Shown here piece by piece: positions 44,627-57,700 of a DNA stretch of 64,000 nt. Below the pieces are notes generated by a model. It saw only the letters and a list, made by a program, of their open reading frames with translations. It had not been told where the DNA came from and did not search any database. The stretch is from Salvelinus alpinus (Eukaryota; Chordata; Actinopteri; Salmoniformes; Salmonidae), in NCBI RefSeq assembly GCF_045679555.1, contig NC_092098.1, positions 20,986,038 to 21,050,037 on the forward strand, in the 5' to 3' direction. Numbering within the stretch: the first letter of the stretch is position 1; every line of letters starts with the position of its first letter. A program made the translations under genes and the position numbers.

Positions 44627-46655
44627 TTGTGCAATACCCTAGATGCAGTTGCACCCATAAAAACGAAAAACATTTGTCATAAGAAACTAGCTCCCTGGTA
44701 TACAGAAAATACCCAAGCTCTGAAGCAAGCTTCCAGAAAATTGGAATGGAAATGGTGCCACACCAAACTGGAAGTCTTCCGACTAGCTTGGAAAGACAGT
44801 ACCGTGCGGTATCGAAGAGCCCTCACTGCTGCTCGATCATGCTACTTTTCCAACTTAATTGAGGAAAATAAGAACAATCCAAAATTTATTTTTGATTCTG
44901 TCGCAAAGCTAACTAAAAAGCAACATTCCCCCCAAAGTGAGGATGGCTTTCACTTCAGCAGTAATAAATTCATGAACTTCTTTGAGGAAAAGATCATGAT
45001 CATTAGAAAGCAAATTACGGACTCCTCTTTAAATCTGCGTATTCCTCCAAAGCTCAGCTGTCCTGAGTCTGCACAACTCTGCCAGGACCTAGGATCAAGA
45101 GAGACACTCAAGTGTTTTAGTACTATATCTCTTGACACAATGATGAAAATAATCATGGCCTCTAAACCTTCAAGCTGCATACTGGATCCTATTCCAACTA
45201 AACTACTGAAAGATCTGCTTCGTGTGCTTGGCCCTCCTATGTTGAACATAATAAACGGCTCTCTATCCACCGGATGTGTACCAAACTCACTAAAAGTGGC
45301 AGTAATAAAGCCTCTCTTGAAAAAGCCAAACCTTGACCCAGAAAATATAAAACACTATCGGCCTATATCGAATCCTCCATTCCTCTCAACATTTTTAGAA
45401 AAAGCTGTTGCGCAGCAACTCACTGCCTTTCTGAAGACAAACAATGTATGGTTTTAGACCCCATCATAGCACTGAGACTGCACTTGTGAAGGTGGTAAAT
45501 GACCTTTTAATGGCGTCAGACCGAGGCTCTGCATCTGTCCTCGTGCTACTAGACCTTAGTGCTGCCTTTGATACCATCGATCACCACATTCTTTTGGAGA
45601 GATTGGAAACCCAAATTGGTCTACACGGACAAGTTCTGGCCTGGTTAAGATATTATCTGTCGGAAAGATATCAGTTTGTCTCTGTGAATGGTTTGTCCTC
45701 TGACAAATCAACTGTACATTTCGGTGTTCCTCAAGGTTCCGTTTTAGGACCACTATTGTTTTCACTATATATTTTACCTCTTGGGGATGTCATTCAAAAA
45801 CATCATGTTAACTTTCACTGCTATGTGGATGACACACAGCTGTACATTTCAATGAAACATGGTGAAGCCCCAAAATTGCCCTCGCTAGAAGCCTGTGTTT
45901 CAGACATAAGGAAGTGGATGGCTGAAAACGTTCTACTTTTAAACTCGGACAAAACAGAGATGCTTGTTCTAGGTCCCAAGAAACAAAGAGATCTTCCGTT
46001 GAATCTGACAATTAATCTTGATGGTTGTAAAGTCGTCTCAAATAAAACTGTGAAGGACCTCGGCGTTACTCTGGACACTGATCTCTTTTTTGACGAACAT
46101 ATCAAGACTGTTTCAAGGACAGCTTTTTTCCATCTACGTAACATTGCAAAAATCAGAAACTTTCTGTCCAAAAATGATGCAGAAAAATGAATCCATGCTT
46201 TTGTTACTTCTAGGTTAAACTACTGCAATGCTCTACTTTCCGGCTACCCGGATAAAGCACTAAATAAACTTCAGTTAGTGCTAAATACAGCTGCTAGAAT
46301 CATATTACTGATCATATTACTCCAGTGCTAGCTTCCCTACACTGGCTTCCTGTTAAGGCAAGGGCTGATTTCAAGGTTTTACTGTTAACCTACAAAGCGT
46401 TACATGGGCTTGCTCCTACCTATCTTTCCGAGTTGGTCCTGCCGTACCTACATACCTACACGTACGCTACGGTCACAAGATGCAGGCCTCCTAATTGTCC
46501 CTAGAATTTCTAAGCAAACAGCTGGAGGCAGGGCTTTCTCCTATAGATCTCCATTTTTATGGAATGGTCTGCCTACCCATGTGAGAGACGCAGACTCGGT
46601 CTCAACCTTTAAGTCTTTACTGAAGACTTATCTCTTCAGTAGGTCATATGATTGA
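44627..46655 (+). pseudogene. LINE B reverse transcriptase, frame-broken
   Basis: Three frames follow each other: 44627-45457 ('[20 protein letters not shown]'), 45444-46190 ('[20 protein letters not shown]', '[17 protein letters not shown]') and 46190-46655 (C-terminal). A small deletion near 45448 and a stop near 46188 separate them. The catalytic motif reads YVDD instead of YADD ('[12 protein letters not shown]', about 45820), an unusual change for this family. Confidence 0.88.
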
Positions 46656-47815
46656 GTGTAGTCTGGCCCAGGAGTGTGAAGGTGAACGGAAAGGCTCTGG
46701 AGCAACGAACCGCCCTTGCTGTCTCTGCCTGGCCGGTTCCCCTCTCTCCACTGGGATTCTCTGCCTCTAACCCTATTATAGGGGCTGAGTCACTGGCTTA
46801 CTGGTGCTCTTTCATGCTGTCCCTAGGAGGGGTGCGTCACTTGAGTGGGTTGAGTCACTGACGTGATCTTCCTGTCTGGGTTGGCGCCCCCCCCTTGGTT
46901 TGTGCCGTGGCGGAGATCTTTGTGGGCTATACTCGGCCTTGTCTCAGGATTGTAAGTTGGTGGTTGAAGATATCCCTCTAGTGGTGCGGGGGCTGTGCTT
47001 TGGCAAAGTGGGTGGGGTTATATCCTTCCTGTTTGGCCCTGTCCGGGGGTATCATCGGATGGGGCCACTGTGTCTCCTGACCCCTCCTGTCTCAGCCTCC
47101 AGTATTTATGCTGCAGTAGTTTATGTGTCGGGGGGCTAGGGTCAGTTTGTTATATCTGGAGTACTTCTCCTGTCTTATCCAGTGTCCTGTGTGAATTTAA
47201 GTATGCTCTCTCTAATTCTCTCCTCTCTTTCTTTCTCTCTCTCGGAGGACCTGAGCCCTAGGACCATACGTCAGGACTACCGGGCATGATGACTCCTTGC
47301 TGTCCCCAGTCCACTTTGGCCATGCTGCTGTTCCAGTTTCAACTGGTCTGCCTGTGGCTATGGAACCCTGACCTGTCCACCGGACGTGCTACCTGTCCCA
47401 GACCTGCTGTTTTCAACACTCTAGAGACCGCAGCAGCGGTATAGATACTCTTAATGATCGGCTATGAAAAGCCAAATGACATTTACTCCTGAGGTGCTGA
47501 CTTGCTACACCCTCGATAACTGTGATTATTATTATTTGACCATGCTGGTCATTTATGAACATTTGAACATCTTGGCCATGTTCTGTTATAATCTCCACCC
47601 GGCACAGCCAGAAGAGGACTGGCCACCCCTCATAGCCTGGTTCCTCTCTAGGTTTCTTCCTCGGTTTTGGCCTTTCTAGGGAGTTTTTCCTAGCCACCGT
47701 GCTTCTACACCTGCATTGCTTGCTGTTTGGGGTTTTAGGCTGGGTTTCTGTACAGCACTTCGAGATATTAGCTGATGTACGAAGGGCTATATAAATAAAT
47801 TTGATATTGATATTT

Positions 47816-48712
47816 GATATTGATAAATGTTACTGGGTTTGCTACTATAAAGTACTCAACTGACAATTCATATTTACCCAAAATGTTATTTATTGGTGTC
47901 TTCAGGATAACTTCCAATATAACATTTGAGTAAATACCTGGTCTTTTCTGTACTGTAAAATAAAGTGCTACAGAGTCCCTTTGAACTGTAAAGAATGTCC
48001 TTAATACAAAAACCAAGCATTCCTATGTAGCCATTCAACAGTCAATGTGAAGAGGAGATATGAATACAAGTTTATGGATTTGATCTAATGAAAAGGTATT
48101 GTTACTAATGATACTATAACAAGACTGTCACATCTTTAATGCTTCCGAAAGCAAATTAAGTTCCAGGTTATACAGTCACATCACAAGATTTAAAACATGT
48201 CAGATGTCAATGAAGGTTAGGTGTGTTGATTGTTTCTGTCAAAAAACATTACGCAGGTCTGCCTGTTCAGAATCCTTGAGGTTATTTCAAGTCAGGTTCC
48301 TACTTCAAAATAGACCAGGAAGAGATATGTAATACATATTGCATCAACCACCCTGACTTTAAGAAACTCCAGAAGACCAAGTCAAAACAACGATTTCTTA
48401 TAGCATACCCTTAAAACTAGTGTCCCTCTATAAAACATGGTAATACTCACTTGATCTTTTTTAAATTTATTTTTTTAAACACTCCGTTAAAGAATCCACA
48501 CTAAACAACAAAGAGAAACAAGACTCCTCTGTATTCACAAATGACTCTCAAAAGAGTATCGCTTAAATATAAAAACAGGCAAAACTAAAATATAAAAAAC
48601 AAATGCACAGAAAAAAATGTATTCCTTTTTTCAAGGGATGGTTGGGGGTAGGGAGTAGTCTCTGGCACCTGTACACTCAAACAGTGCTGGACAGTAAGTC
48701 CTTCAGTGAAAT
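47816..48712 (-). other. rb1 3' UTR region
   Basis: Sequence downstream of the rb1 stop on the minus strand. AATAAA signals on the minus strand occur near 48465 and 47888. No other gene recognised; the true poly(A) site cannot be chosen by eye. Confidence 0.5.
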
Positions 48713-51700
48713 TCAAGGCTTGTCCTTTTCGGACTCTGCATCATCCTTCATCTTCTGTTCCTGCATACGGGTCCGAGTGGAGCCTGAAAAACAGAGACAA
48801 CCTTGAGTTTCATGGCATACATACAGAATAACAGACAGTTAACAGAAAGACAGACTACAGCACTTGAGGTAGATAAAAGCAAAGTCTATTGGATTATAAT
48901 GTTTGAGGTAAAAGAAAAGTAGAACTGATGATATATGAAAGGAAGGATGATGAAAGCAGAATTCAGGTAAAGCCAGAAACAAACGTACCTATCTCTGCAA
49001 GTTTCTGTATCAGTCTCGAATCTTCCCCATGTTTGCTGTGAGGAGAGCAAGATGAGATCAGCAACTTATTTCAACCATGCCTCACCTCTGCATGAACACA
49101 ACATTCTGCAGCCTAGTATAACCAAAATTAAAGATAGCTATCTCCTACCTCTCATCAGCTTCATCCTGTCCTTCTACATCAAAGCGCAACCTCTTCAGGG
49201 GCTTGGGGGCGGAGCTCATATCCAAACTCCTCTTCAAGGACCTATCACTGCTGTTCACCATCGCATTGATCTTCTGGAACTTATCAGAGGTCTGCAGAGG
49301 AAACAAGACAGAACATCATTTTAGTGCACTGGACACAATGCCCATTTCAGGAAATAATATTTTCCACTATGTTGATGAAAATGATCACTTACTCCAAACG
49401 ATTCACCGATCGATACCAGGATTCTGTGGAGAACAAAACACAGGGGGGAAATAAAAAAATAATGATTCATATAATTTTTTAAAACATTTACTAATTGATA
49501 ACGCAATTTTTTTTAACAGACATTACCATAACAAAATAGGAGACAAATTCACATAAAATGTGCTAATATCTTTGCCAGTTTGGAACTGAAACATCCAGAT
49601 AATGAGATGTGCCTCAGCTATAAATCGGTTCATCACTAAGCGCATACAAAACAAGGTGTCCTCCCATTGAATCAGCCTGGTTCATGGGTGGTAGGGTACT
49701 GACCTGGTACGTGGGGTCATGACTGGAGACATGCGTGTTGGGCTCTTCATGGGAGAGATATAGACGTTGTTGCTGCCAGGCACTCTCAGGGGGGAGTTGG
49801 GGAACTTGTAGGGGCTGCGGGGGATGTGTGGGATGGGAGACAGTGTGGGGGGCTGGGGGAGAGAGACCGTAGGGAGTGTGTCAGTAGAGAATACTAGAAC
49901 ATTAAGGAGGCAAGCATTTTGAACCTGCGTGTGAGAGATCAGGACCATGTGAAGTATGTTGCGGTGCCACATGGGAACGCTAACTGTCTGTCTCACCCTG
50001 GGAGAGGCGTACTGCAGGATGTTGGTCTTCAGTTTCTGCATGAACACCAGGTTGTAGAAGACAATGATGGAGTCATACTGGCCCTCCCGGATTAACACGT
50101 GCTTAAATGTCTGCAAGAAAGACGGGGAGATGAGATTTTCTGCATCTGTGGTAATCCTTCCTCTCATCTAACTTAATAAAGCATGCCACACTAGCCATAT
50201 GGAGCAAGTCCTTTTCAGTCCCTCATGTCTACACTACAGCTCCACAGAAGGAGTAGATAGTTTGTACCCCTGTGTACTCACCTCTTGGTTGGTGTTGGGC
50301 ATGTTCTTGTAAGCAGTGACGATGGTCTTGAAACGCAAGTCCACGTTCTTCACCTTGCATATGGCGTACATGGCCGACATCATCAACTGTTAGGGGATAA
50401 AAAGCCACAGGTGTCAAAGTTGTACATGATCATGTATAGAGTGTTTTGATCGCATGTCCAAATTGCATCAGAGTATGTGTGTGTGAACACAGCACAGTAC
50501 CTGGTCCAGGTGGCGGTCTCTCATCAGTTCATACTCATTCTGCAGTGTGTGCTGGAACAGAGTCCACATGATTGGCTCCAGCTCAGGGTGAGAGGTCAAA
50601 AGTTGTGTGTACAGCATCTTCAGCCTCATGTAGGCCAGCCGGTACACTACAGGAAGAACGAGTTAGAAACCGGGTTACAAAGACAGACAACCAGTCATAC
50701 ACAAACAACACCCCACAGGCGACGACTGTAGACCAACTATCATCTAGTGAAATCTTACATTTTTTGTAGAAGAGGCTGAGAGAGTTGGACTTTGGGTGCC
50801 TAGGGGTCTGATGGGGCGCCGGGGCAGAGGGCTGAGAGGAGGGTGGGGCTGTAGATTCAGGGGCCGGCAGGGTACGGCTACTGGGCCGCACAGGGGAAAG
50901 ATACCTGCCAGAGAGGAATAACAATATTAGAAAAACAATAGTACAAGCTTCAAGCATAACAATGAGATGGATCAGTGATGCACATTTATTTCTTAAACAA
51001 TGTTCTAAAAAAGGTTAAATGGTCAATATCCTGGAGAGAACTTCACACGTTTTCAACCTAACCTCTGACCAGTCTTTCCCAAAGCCCAGGGCTTTGATAT
51101 CAGTTACAGTTGGTCAGTGTTCATGTGGCCAGACAAGCCCATTATCCCCCACCTTGTTCACTTCACCCATTCACAGACTTAACATTCCACAACTATTTAG
51201 TTTATGCTTTGTCAGGGTTCCGCAAAACAACGTTGATAAGATGCATGTTGTTCCTAAATGCAGTTACAACAAGACAAGGCTGAAAGTGTACAGTGCTTTT
51301 TTGTGAGCATTCAAGTGCAAGAGCATACCAATCCAGCTTTATAACCTCAAATTGGTGGTTATCAATCCGTTGGGCAGAATTACAACACTTGCGTGCCTTC
51401 CCAAGCCTGAAAGGGATGCCATTTGAAAAACAAACAACATTTACTACTCAGATCTCTGGCACCCATCCATGCTCGACCGGATCTTACTCCAGCTTTGTAA
51501 CAAAAACATTGTAACAAAACAACGGTCAATGAAAGGTTGTGAGTGTATAACCCAATTAGGGTTGGGCAATATTACGATAGCATCGTCTATTGATGATGAT
51601 TGACATAGATCGTCAATGATGACATTGAGAAGTGACAAATTGTACCAATTTCTGTGTTCATGCAAGTGACTGATTGAACAAATCCTCACTTATCAGTATC

Positions 51701-54700
51701 TGCAATTTGGCAGTAAGCCCAGACCTTGTTTTGAGAACAAAAGCTATCAGTTTCAAGGTCTCAACATAGAGAGAAGAAGCCTCGTGAGGCATTGGTCGGT
51801 CACATGAATGAAGCAAACGTTAACCAATTATGAATGATGAATTAGCTAAATCATGCAAATTTGACATATACTGCAAATAAGGGAATGGGACTGCCCCGTT
51901 CGAGCATCTGACAGACGTTCACTATGGTGCATTAAGTTTGTTGGAACCTCTCCAGCGCGCTGACAAACAATTAATAATTTAAGATTGACTTAGAATATCC
52001 CTGTGTAAGAATTTCCACAGCAGCTTTCTCACAATGAATCTAAGTTCCATCTCAAAAAGTTGTTTGAATTAGAGGTCGACCGATTAGGATTTTTCAACGC
52101 TGATACCGATTATTGGAGGACCAAAAAAAGCCGAAACCGATGAATTGCCCGATTTTTATTTATATATATATATATTTTTTTGTTGTTGTTGTTGTTGTAA
52201 TAATGACAATTACAACAATACTGAATGAACACTTATTTTAACTTAATATAATACATAAATAAAATCTATTAGTCTCAAATAAATAATGAAACATGCTCAA
52301 CTTGGTTTAAATAATGCAAAAAAAGTGTTGGAGAAGAAAGTAAAAGTGCAATATGTGCCATGTAAGAAAGCTAACGTTTAAATTCCTTGCTCAGGACATA
52401 TGAAAGCTGGTGGTTCAATATTTCCAGTTCTTCAATATTCCCAGTTAAGAAGTTTTAGGTTGTAGTTATTATAGGAATTATGACACGTCGACTATTTCTC
52501 TCTATACCATTTATATTTCATATACCTTTGACTATTGGATGTTCTAATAGGCACTTTAGTATTGCCAGCCTAATCTCAGGAGTTGAAAAATGGCGCCGGA
52601 AGAAATGGCAGCAGTTTTACGGGCGCCCAACCAATTTTGCTATTATGTGGATTTTTTCGCGTTTATTTTAACATTTTGGGGGAAAAAATCTGCAACAGTA
52701 TTTTACAGCAGAAAATAGCTTCTGGATATCAGGACAGCAATCACTCACCTCGGATTAGACAAAGATTTCAGACTCACATGATATTTCAGACTCACATGAT
52801 ATTCTCCAAACACCCGGCAGGGCCGACATCCCAGTTGTTCGCAAGAGGAAGCGACGCAGGTACAGAGGACGAAGAGCCGGATGCCTCGTTAGGACCCGCA
52901 GAAGGCGAGTAGGAAAGCTGCCGTTACCGTCACTATTACTCGCCAACGTGCAATCATTGGACAATAAACTAGACGAGGTACGATCACGAATATCCTACCA
53001 ACGGGACATCAAAAACTGTAATATCCTATGTTTCACGGAATCGTGGCTGAATGACGACATGGATATTCAGCTAGCGGGATATACGCTGCACCGGCAGGAT
53101 AGAACAGCACACTCCGGTAAGACAAGGGGGGGGGGGCGGCGGTCTGTGCATATTTGTAAACAACAGCTGCTGCACGAAATCTAAGGAAGTCTCTAGATTT
53201 TGCTCGCCTGTTGAGTATATTGTGATAAATTGCAGGCCACACTACTTGCCTAGAGAGTTCTCATCTATACTTTTCGTGGCTGTTTATTTACCACCACAAA
53301 CAGATGCTGGCACTAAGACCGCACTCAGTCAGCTGTATAAGGAAATAAGCAAACAGGAAACCACTCACCCAGAGGCGGCGCTCCTAGTGCCCGGAGACTT
53401 TAATGCAGGGAAACTTAAATCAGTTCTACCAAATCTCTATCAACATGTTAAATGTGCAACCAGAGGGAAAAATTATAGATCACCTGTACTCCACATACAG
53501 AGACGCGTACAAAGCTCTCCCTCGCCCTCCATTTGGTAAATCCGACCACAACTTTATCCTGCTGATTCCTGCTTACAAGCAAAAATTAAAGCAGGAAGCA
53601 CCAGTGACTCGGTCTATAAAAAAAAGTGGTCAGATGAAGCAGATGCTAAACTACAGGACTGTTTTGCTATCACAGGCTGGAACATGTTCCGGGATTCTTC
53701 CGATGACATTGAGGAATACACCACATCAGTCACTGGCTTTATCAACAAGTGCATCGAGGACGTTGTCCCCACAGTGACTGTACGTATATACCCCAACCAG
53801 AAGCCATGGATTACAGGCAACATTCGCACTGAGCTAAAGGGTAGAGCTGCCGCTTTCAAGGTGCGGGACTCTAACGGAAGCTTACAAGAAATCCCACTAT
53901 GCCCTGCGACGAACCACCAAACAGGCATAGCGTCAATACATGGCTAAGATTGATTCATACTACACCGGCTCTGACGCTCGTCGGATGTGGCAGAGCTTGC
54001 AAACTATTACAGACTACAAAGGGAAGCACAGCCGCGAGCTGCCCAGTGACACGAGCCTACCAGACGAGCTAAAATCACTTCTATGCTCGCTTCGAGGCAA
54101 GCAACACTGAGGCATGCATGAGAGCATCAGCTGTTCCGGACGACTGTGTGATCACGCTCTCCGTAGCCGACGTGAGTAAGACCTTTAAACAGGTCAACAT
54201 ACACAAGGCTGCGGGGCCAGACGGATTACCAGGACGTGTGCTCCGGGCATGTGCTGACCAACTGGCAGGTGTCTTCACTGACATTTCCAACATGTCCCTG
54301 ATTGAGTCTAATACCAACATGTTTTAAGCAGACCACCATAGTCCCTGTGCTCAAGAACACAAAGGCAACTTGCCTAAATGACTACAGACTCGTAGCACTC
54401 ACGTCCGTAGCCATGAAGTGCTTTGAAAGGCTGGTAATGGCTCACTTCAACACCATTATCCCAGAAACCCTAGACCCACTCCAATTTGCATACCGCCCAA
54501 ACAGATCAACAGATGATGCAATCTCTATTGCACTCCACACTGCCCTTTCCCACCTGAACAAAAGGAACACCTATGTGATAATGCTATTCATTGACTACAG
54601 CTCAGCGTTCAACACCATAGTACCCTTAAAGCTCATCACTAAGCTAAGGAACCTGGGACTAAACATCTCCCTCTGCAACTGGATCCTGGACTTCCTGACG

Positions 54701-57700
54701 GGCCGCCCCCAGGTGGTGAGGGTAGGTAGCAACACATCTGCCACGCTGATCCTCAACACTGGAGCTCCCCAGGGTTGCGTGCTCAGTCCCCTCCTGTACT
54801 CCCTGTTCACCCACGACTGCATGGCCAGGCACGACTCCAACACCATCATTAAGTTTGCAGACGACACAACAGTGGTAGGCCTGATCACCGACAACGACGA
54901 GACAGCGTATAGGGAGGAGGTCAGAGACCTGGCAGGGTGGTGCCAGAATAACAACCTATCCCTCAACGTAACCAAAACTAAGGAGATGATTGTGGACTAC
55001 AGGAAAAGGAGCACCGAGCACGCCCCCATTCTCATCGACGGGGCTGTAGTGGAGCATAGGTCCTAAGATCCTCAAAAGGTTCTACAGCTGCAGCATCGAG
55101 AGCATCCTGACCGGTTAGATCACTGCCTGGTACGGCAACTGCTCGGCCTCCGACCGCAAGGCACTTCAGAGGGTAGTGCGCACGGCCCAGTACATCACTG
55201 GTGCAAAGCTGCCTGCCATCCAGGACCTCTACACCAGGCGGTGTCAGAGGAAGGCCCTAAAAATTGTCAAAGACTCCAGGCACCCTAGTCAAAGACTGTT
55301 CTCTCCGCTACCGCACGGCAAGTGGTACCGGAGCGCCAAGTCTAGGACAAAAAGCCTTCAACAGTTTTTACCCCCAAGCCATAAGACTCCTGAACAGGTA
55401 ACCAAATGGTTACCCGGACTATTTGCATTGTGCATTTCTGCAATTCGTTCCAGTCATTGGCAGCAGAGAACTGGAAGGAAAGGCGGCCAAAGGAAGAATT
55501 AGCTTTGGGGGTGACCAGTGAAATATACCTGCTGGAGCGCGTGCTACGGGTGGGTGCTGCTATGGTGACCAGCGAGCTGAGATAAGGCTGGGCTTTACCT
55601 AGAAAAGACTTATAGATGACCTGGAGCCAGTGGGTTTGGCGACGAATATGAAGCGAGGGCCAGCCAACGAGAGCATACAGGTCGCAGTGGTGGGTAGTAT
55701 ATGGGGCTTTGGTGACAAAACGGATGGCACCGTGATAGACCGCATCCAATTTGCTGAGTAGAGTGTTGGAGGTTATTTTGTAAATGACATCGCCGAAGTC
55801 GAGGATCGGTAGGATAGTCAGTTTTACGAGGGTATGTTTGGCATACCCTATCATGATAGGCATACCCTATCATGAGTGAAGGATGCTTTGTTGCGAAATA
55901 GGAAGCCGATTCTAGATTTAATTTTGGATTCGAGATTCTTAATGTGAGTCTGGAAGGAGAGTTTACAGTCTAACCAGACACCTAGGTATTTGTAATTGTC
56001 CACATATTCTAAGTCAGAACCGTCCAGAGTAGTGATGCTGGACGGGCGGGCAGGTGCGGGCAGCGATTGATTGAAGAGCATGCATTTAGTTTTACTTGCA
56101 TTTAAGAGCAGTTGGAGGCCACGGAAGGAGTGTTGTATGGCGTTGAAGCTCGTTTGGAGGTTAGTTAACACAGTGTCCAAAGAAGGGCCAGAAGTATACA
56201 GAATGGTGTCATCTGCGTAGAGGTGGATCAGAGAATCACCAGCAGCAAGAGCGACATCATTGATGTATACAGAGAAAAGAGTCGGCCCGAGAATTGAACC
56301 CTGTGGCACCCCCATAGAGACTGCCAGAGGTCCGGACAACAGGCCCTCCGATTTGACACACTGAACTCTATCTGAGAAGTAGTTGGTGAACCAGGCGAGG
56401 CAGTCATTTGAGAAACAAAGAATGACAATAACTCCTCAATGTTTTTGGAAAATCTTTCCTTTCGATAACCAATGTAATGCTCAGAGCTAGTGGAAACATA
56501 ACATAGGCCTACTTGATTAATTCTTATCCCTTGAGCAAATAGCCTACAGCGCAGTCGGTCCCGAGCTCACTGGCACAGGAAACTGAGGGCTCAGTTAATA
56601 GTTGATACAATGTTTCAAGTTTCTTGCAGACAGGCCATGCGTAGCCAATGTGATTTATATAGTATTTTTTTATTTTATATTTTAAATCAGGATACTTTTT
56701 TTACCTGCAGGCTACAGTGTTTTTATTTGTTGGCTTTATAGGCTATTTTTACATAGTTGGAAATAGATAGATTAACCAAATGAAATTGATTGAGATACAA
56801 AGACGTTATTATAAATTAAATGAAACTGTTCCACGAAAATGTGCATATGAAAACCATAACTGGCACACATAACGGTAGAAATGGTAAGATAAATTGGCAT
56901 TCCACATGAGAAAGTTTACCGACTCCTTGTGTAGCCTATTACCGGCAACTTCAGGAGAGTAATGGCAGAATCTACAAAAGCCAGTAGGAGCGGGAGGAGA
57001 ATGGTCGGGACAGCTTCAGTTCTCCCTCTTATGTTAATCTTGATCTCTGGCTCCCTCTTGAGTCATTTGTGTCATATGTCTTATTTCATCTAACAGTGGG
57101 CTTAAACCATCAGACAAGCTCAATGCATATATAGTATATATAGTTGATTTTATTGCATATATAGTTGATTTTATACACATAGGGTGTAATATGTTTTAAA
57201 TTACAGTAAAACTTTTCCACTCAGATTTTTTTTATTATATATAATAATATATATATTATATTATAAAATTGTAGTGATTCACATGATTTCAGGATAAATC
57301 CAGCAGTTCCCTATGCTGGGTAGTGAATATCAAAGCAAACACTCAAACATGAGCACCACGGAGCCTTCAAAAGAACTCCGGGACAAAGTTGTGGAAAGGC
57401 AGATCAGGGGTTGGGTATAAAAAGATTTCAAAAGGCCTTAAATTAAGAAGTGGAAGGTGTATGGCACCACCAAGACCCTGCCGTCTGTCAAAACTGGATG
57501 ACCGAGCAAGTAGGAGACTGATCAGAGAGGCTACCAAGAGTCCAAGAGTTTAATGCCAAGACTGGTCAAAATGTGCATGTGATAATATCTCAAGCACTCC
57601 ACCAAATCTGGCATGTATGGTAGGGTGGAAAGAAGGAAGCCATTACACAAGAAAGCCCACCTTGAATGCAGTTTGAATTATGCAAAACAACACTGGAGCT

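Larger units (their letters stand above)
43548..47815 (+). mobile_element. LINE family B copy, near full length
   Basis: Plus-strand copy with endonuclease and RT frames, 3' UTR and a 'tgatattgatatttgatatt' tail at 47797-47815. It is longer at the 5' side than the copy at 31573-36861 and lacks that copy's tandem duplication and TRIM insertion. Several frameshifts and a small deletion break ORF2. It lies between zdhhc15 exons and the rb1 3' UTR. Confidence 0.9.
52575..55437 (+). mobile_element. LINE family A copy in rb1 intron 18
   Basis: Plus orientation (antisense to rb1). It has an endonuclease part and an RT frame, then ends in 'ccggactatttgcattgtgc' at about 55435, before the normal 3' UTR seen at 23081-23740. 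So it is 3'-truncated, which is unusual for target-primed insertion and suggests a later deletion or rearrangement with the neighbouring family-C fragment. A G-run (53126-53137) lies in the endonuclease frame. Confidence 0.88.
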
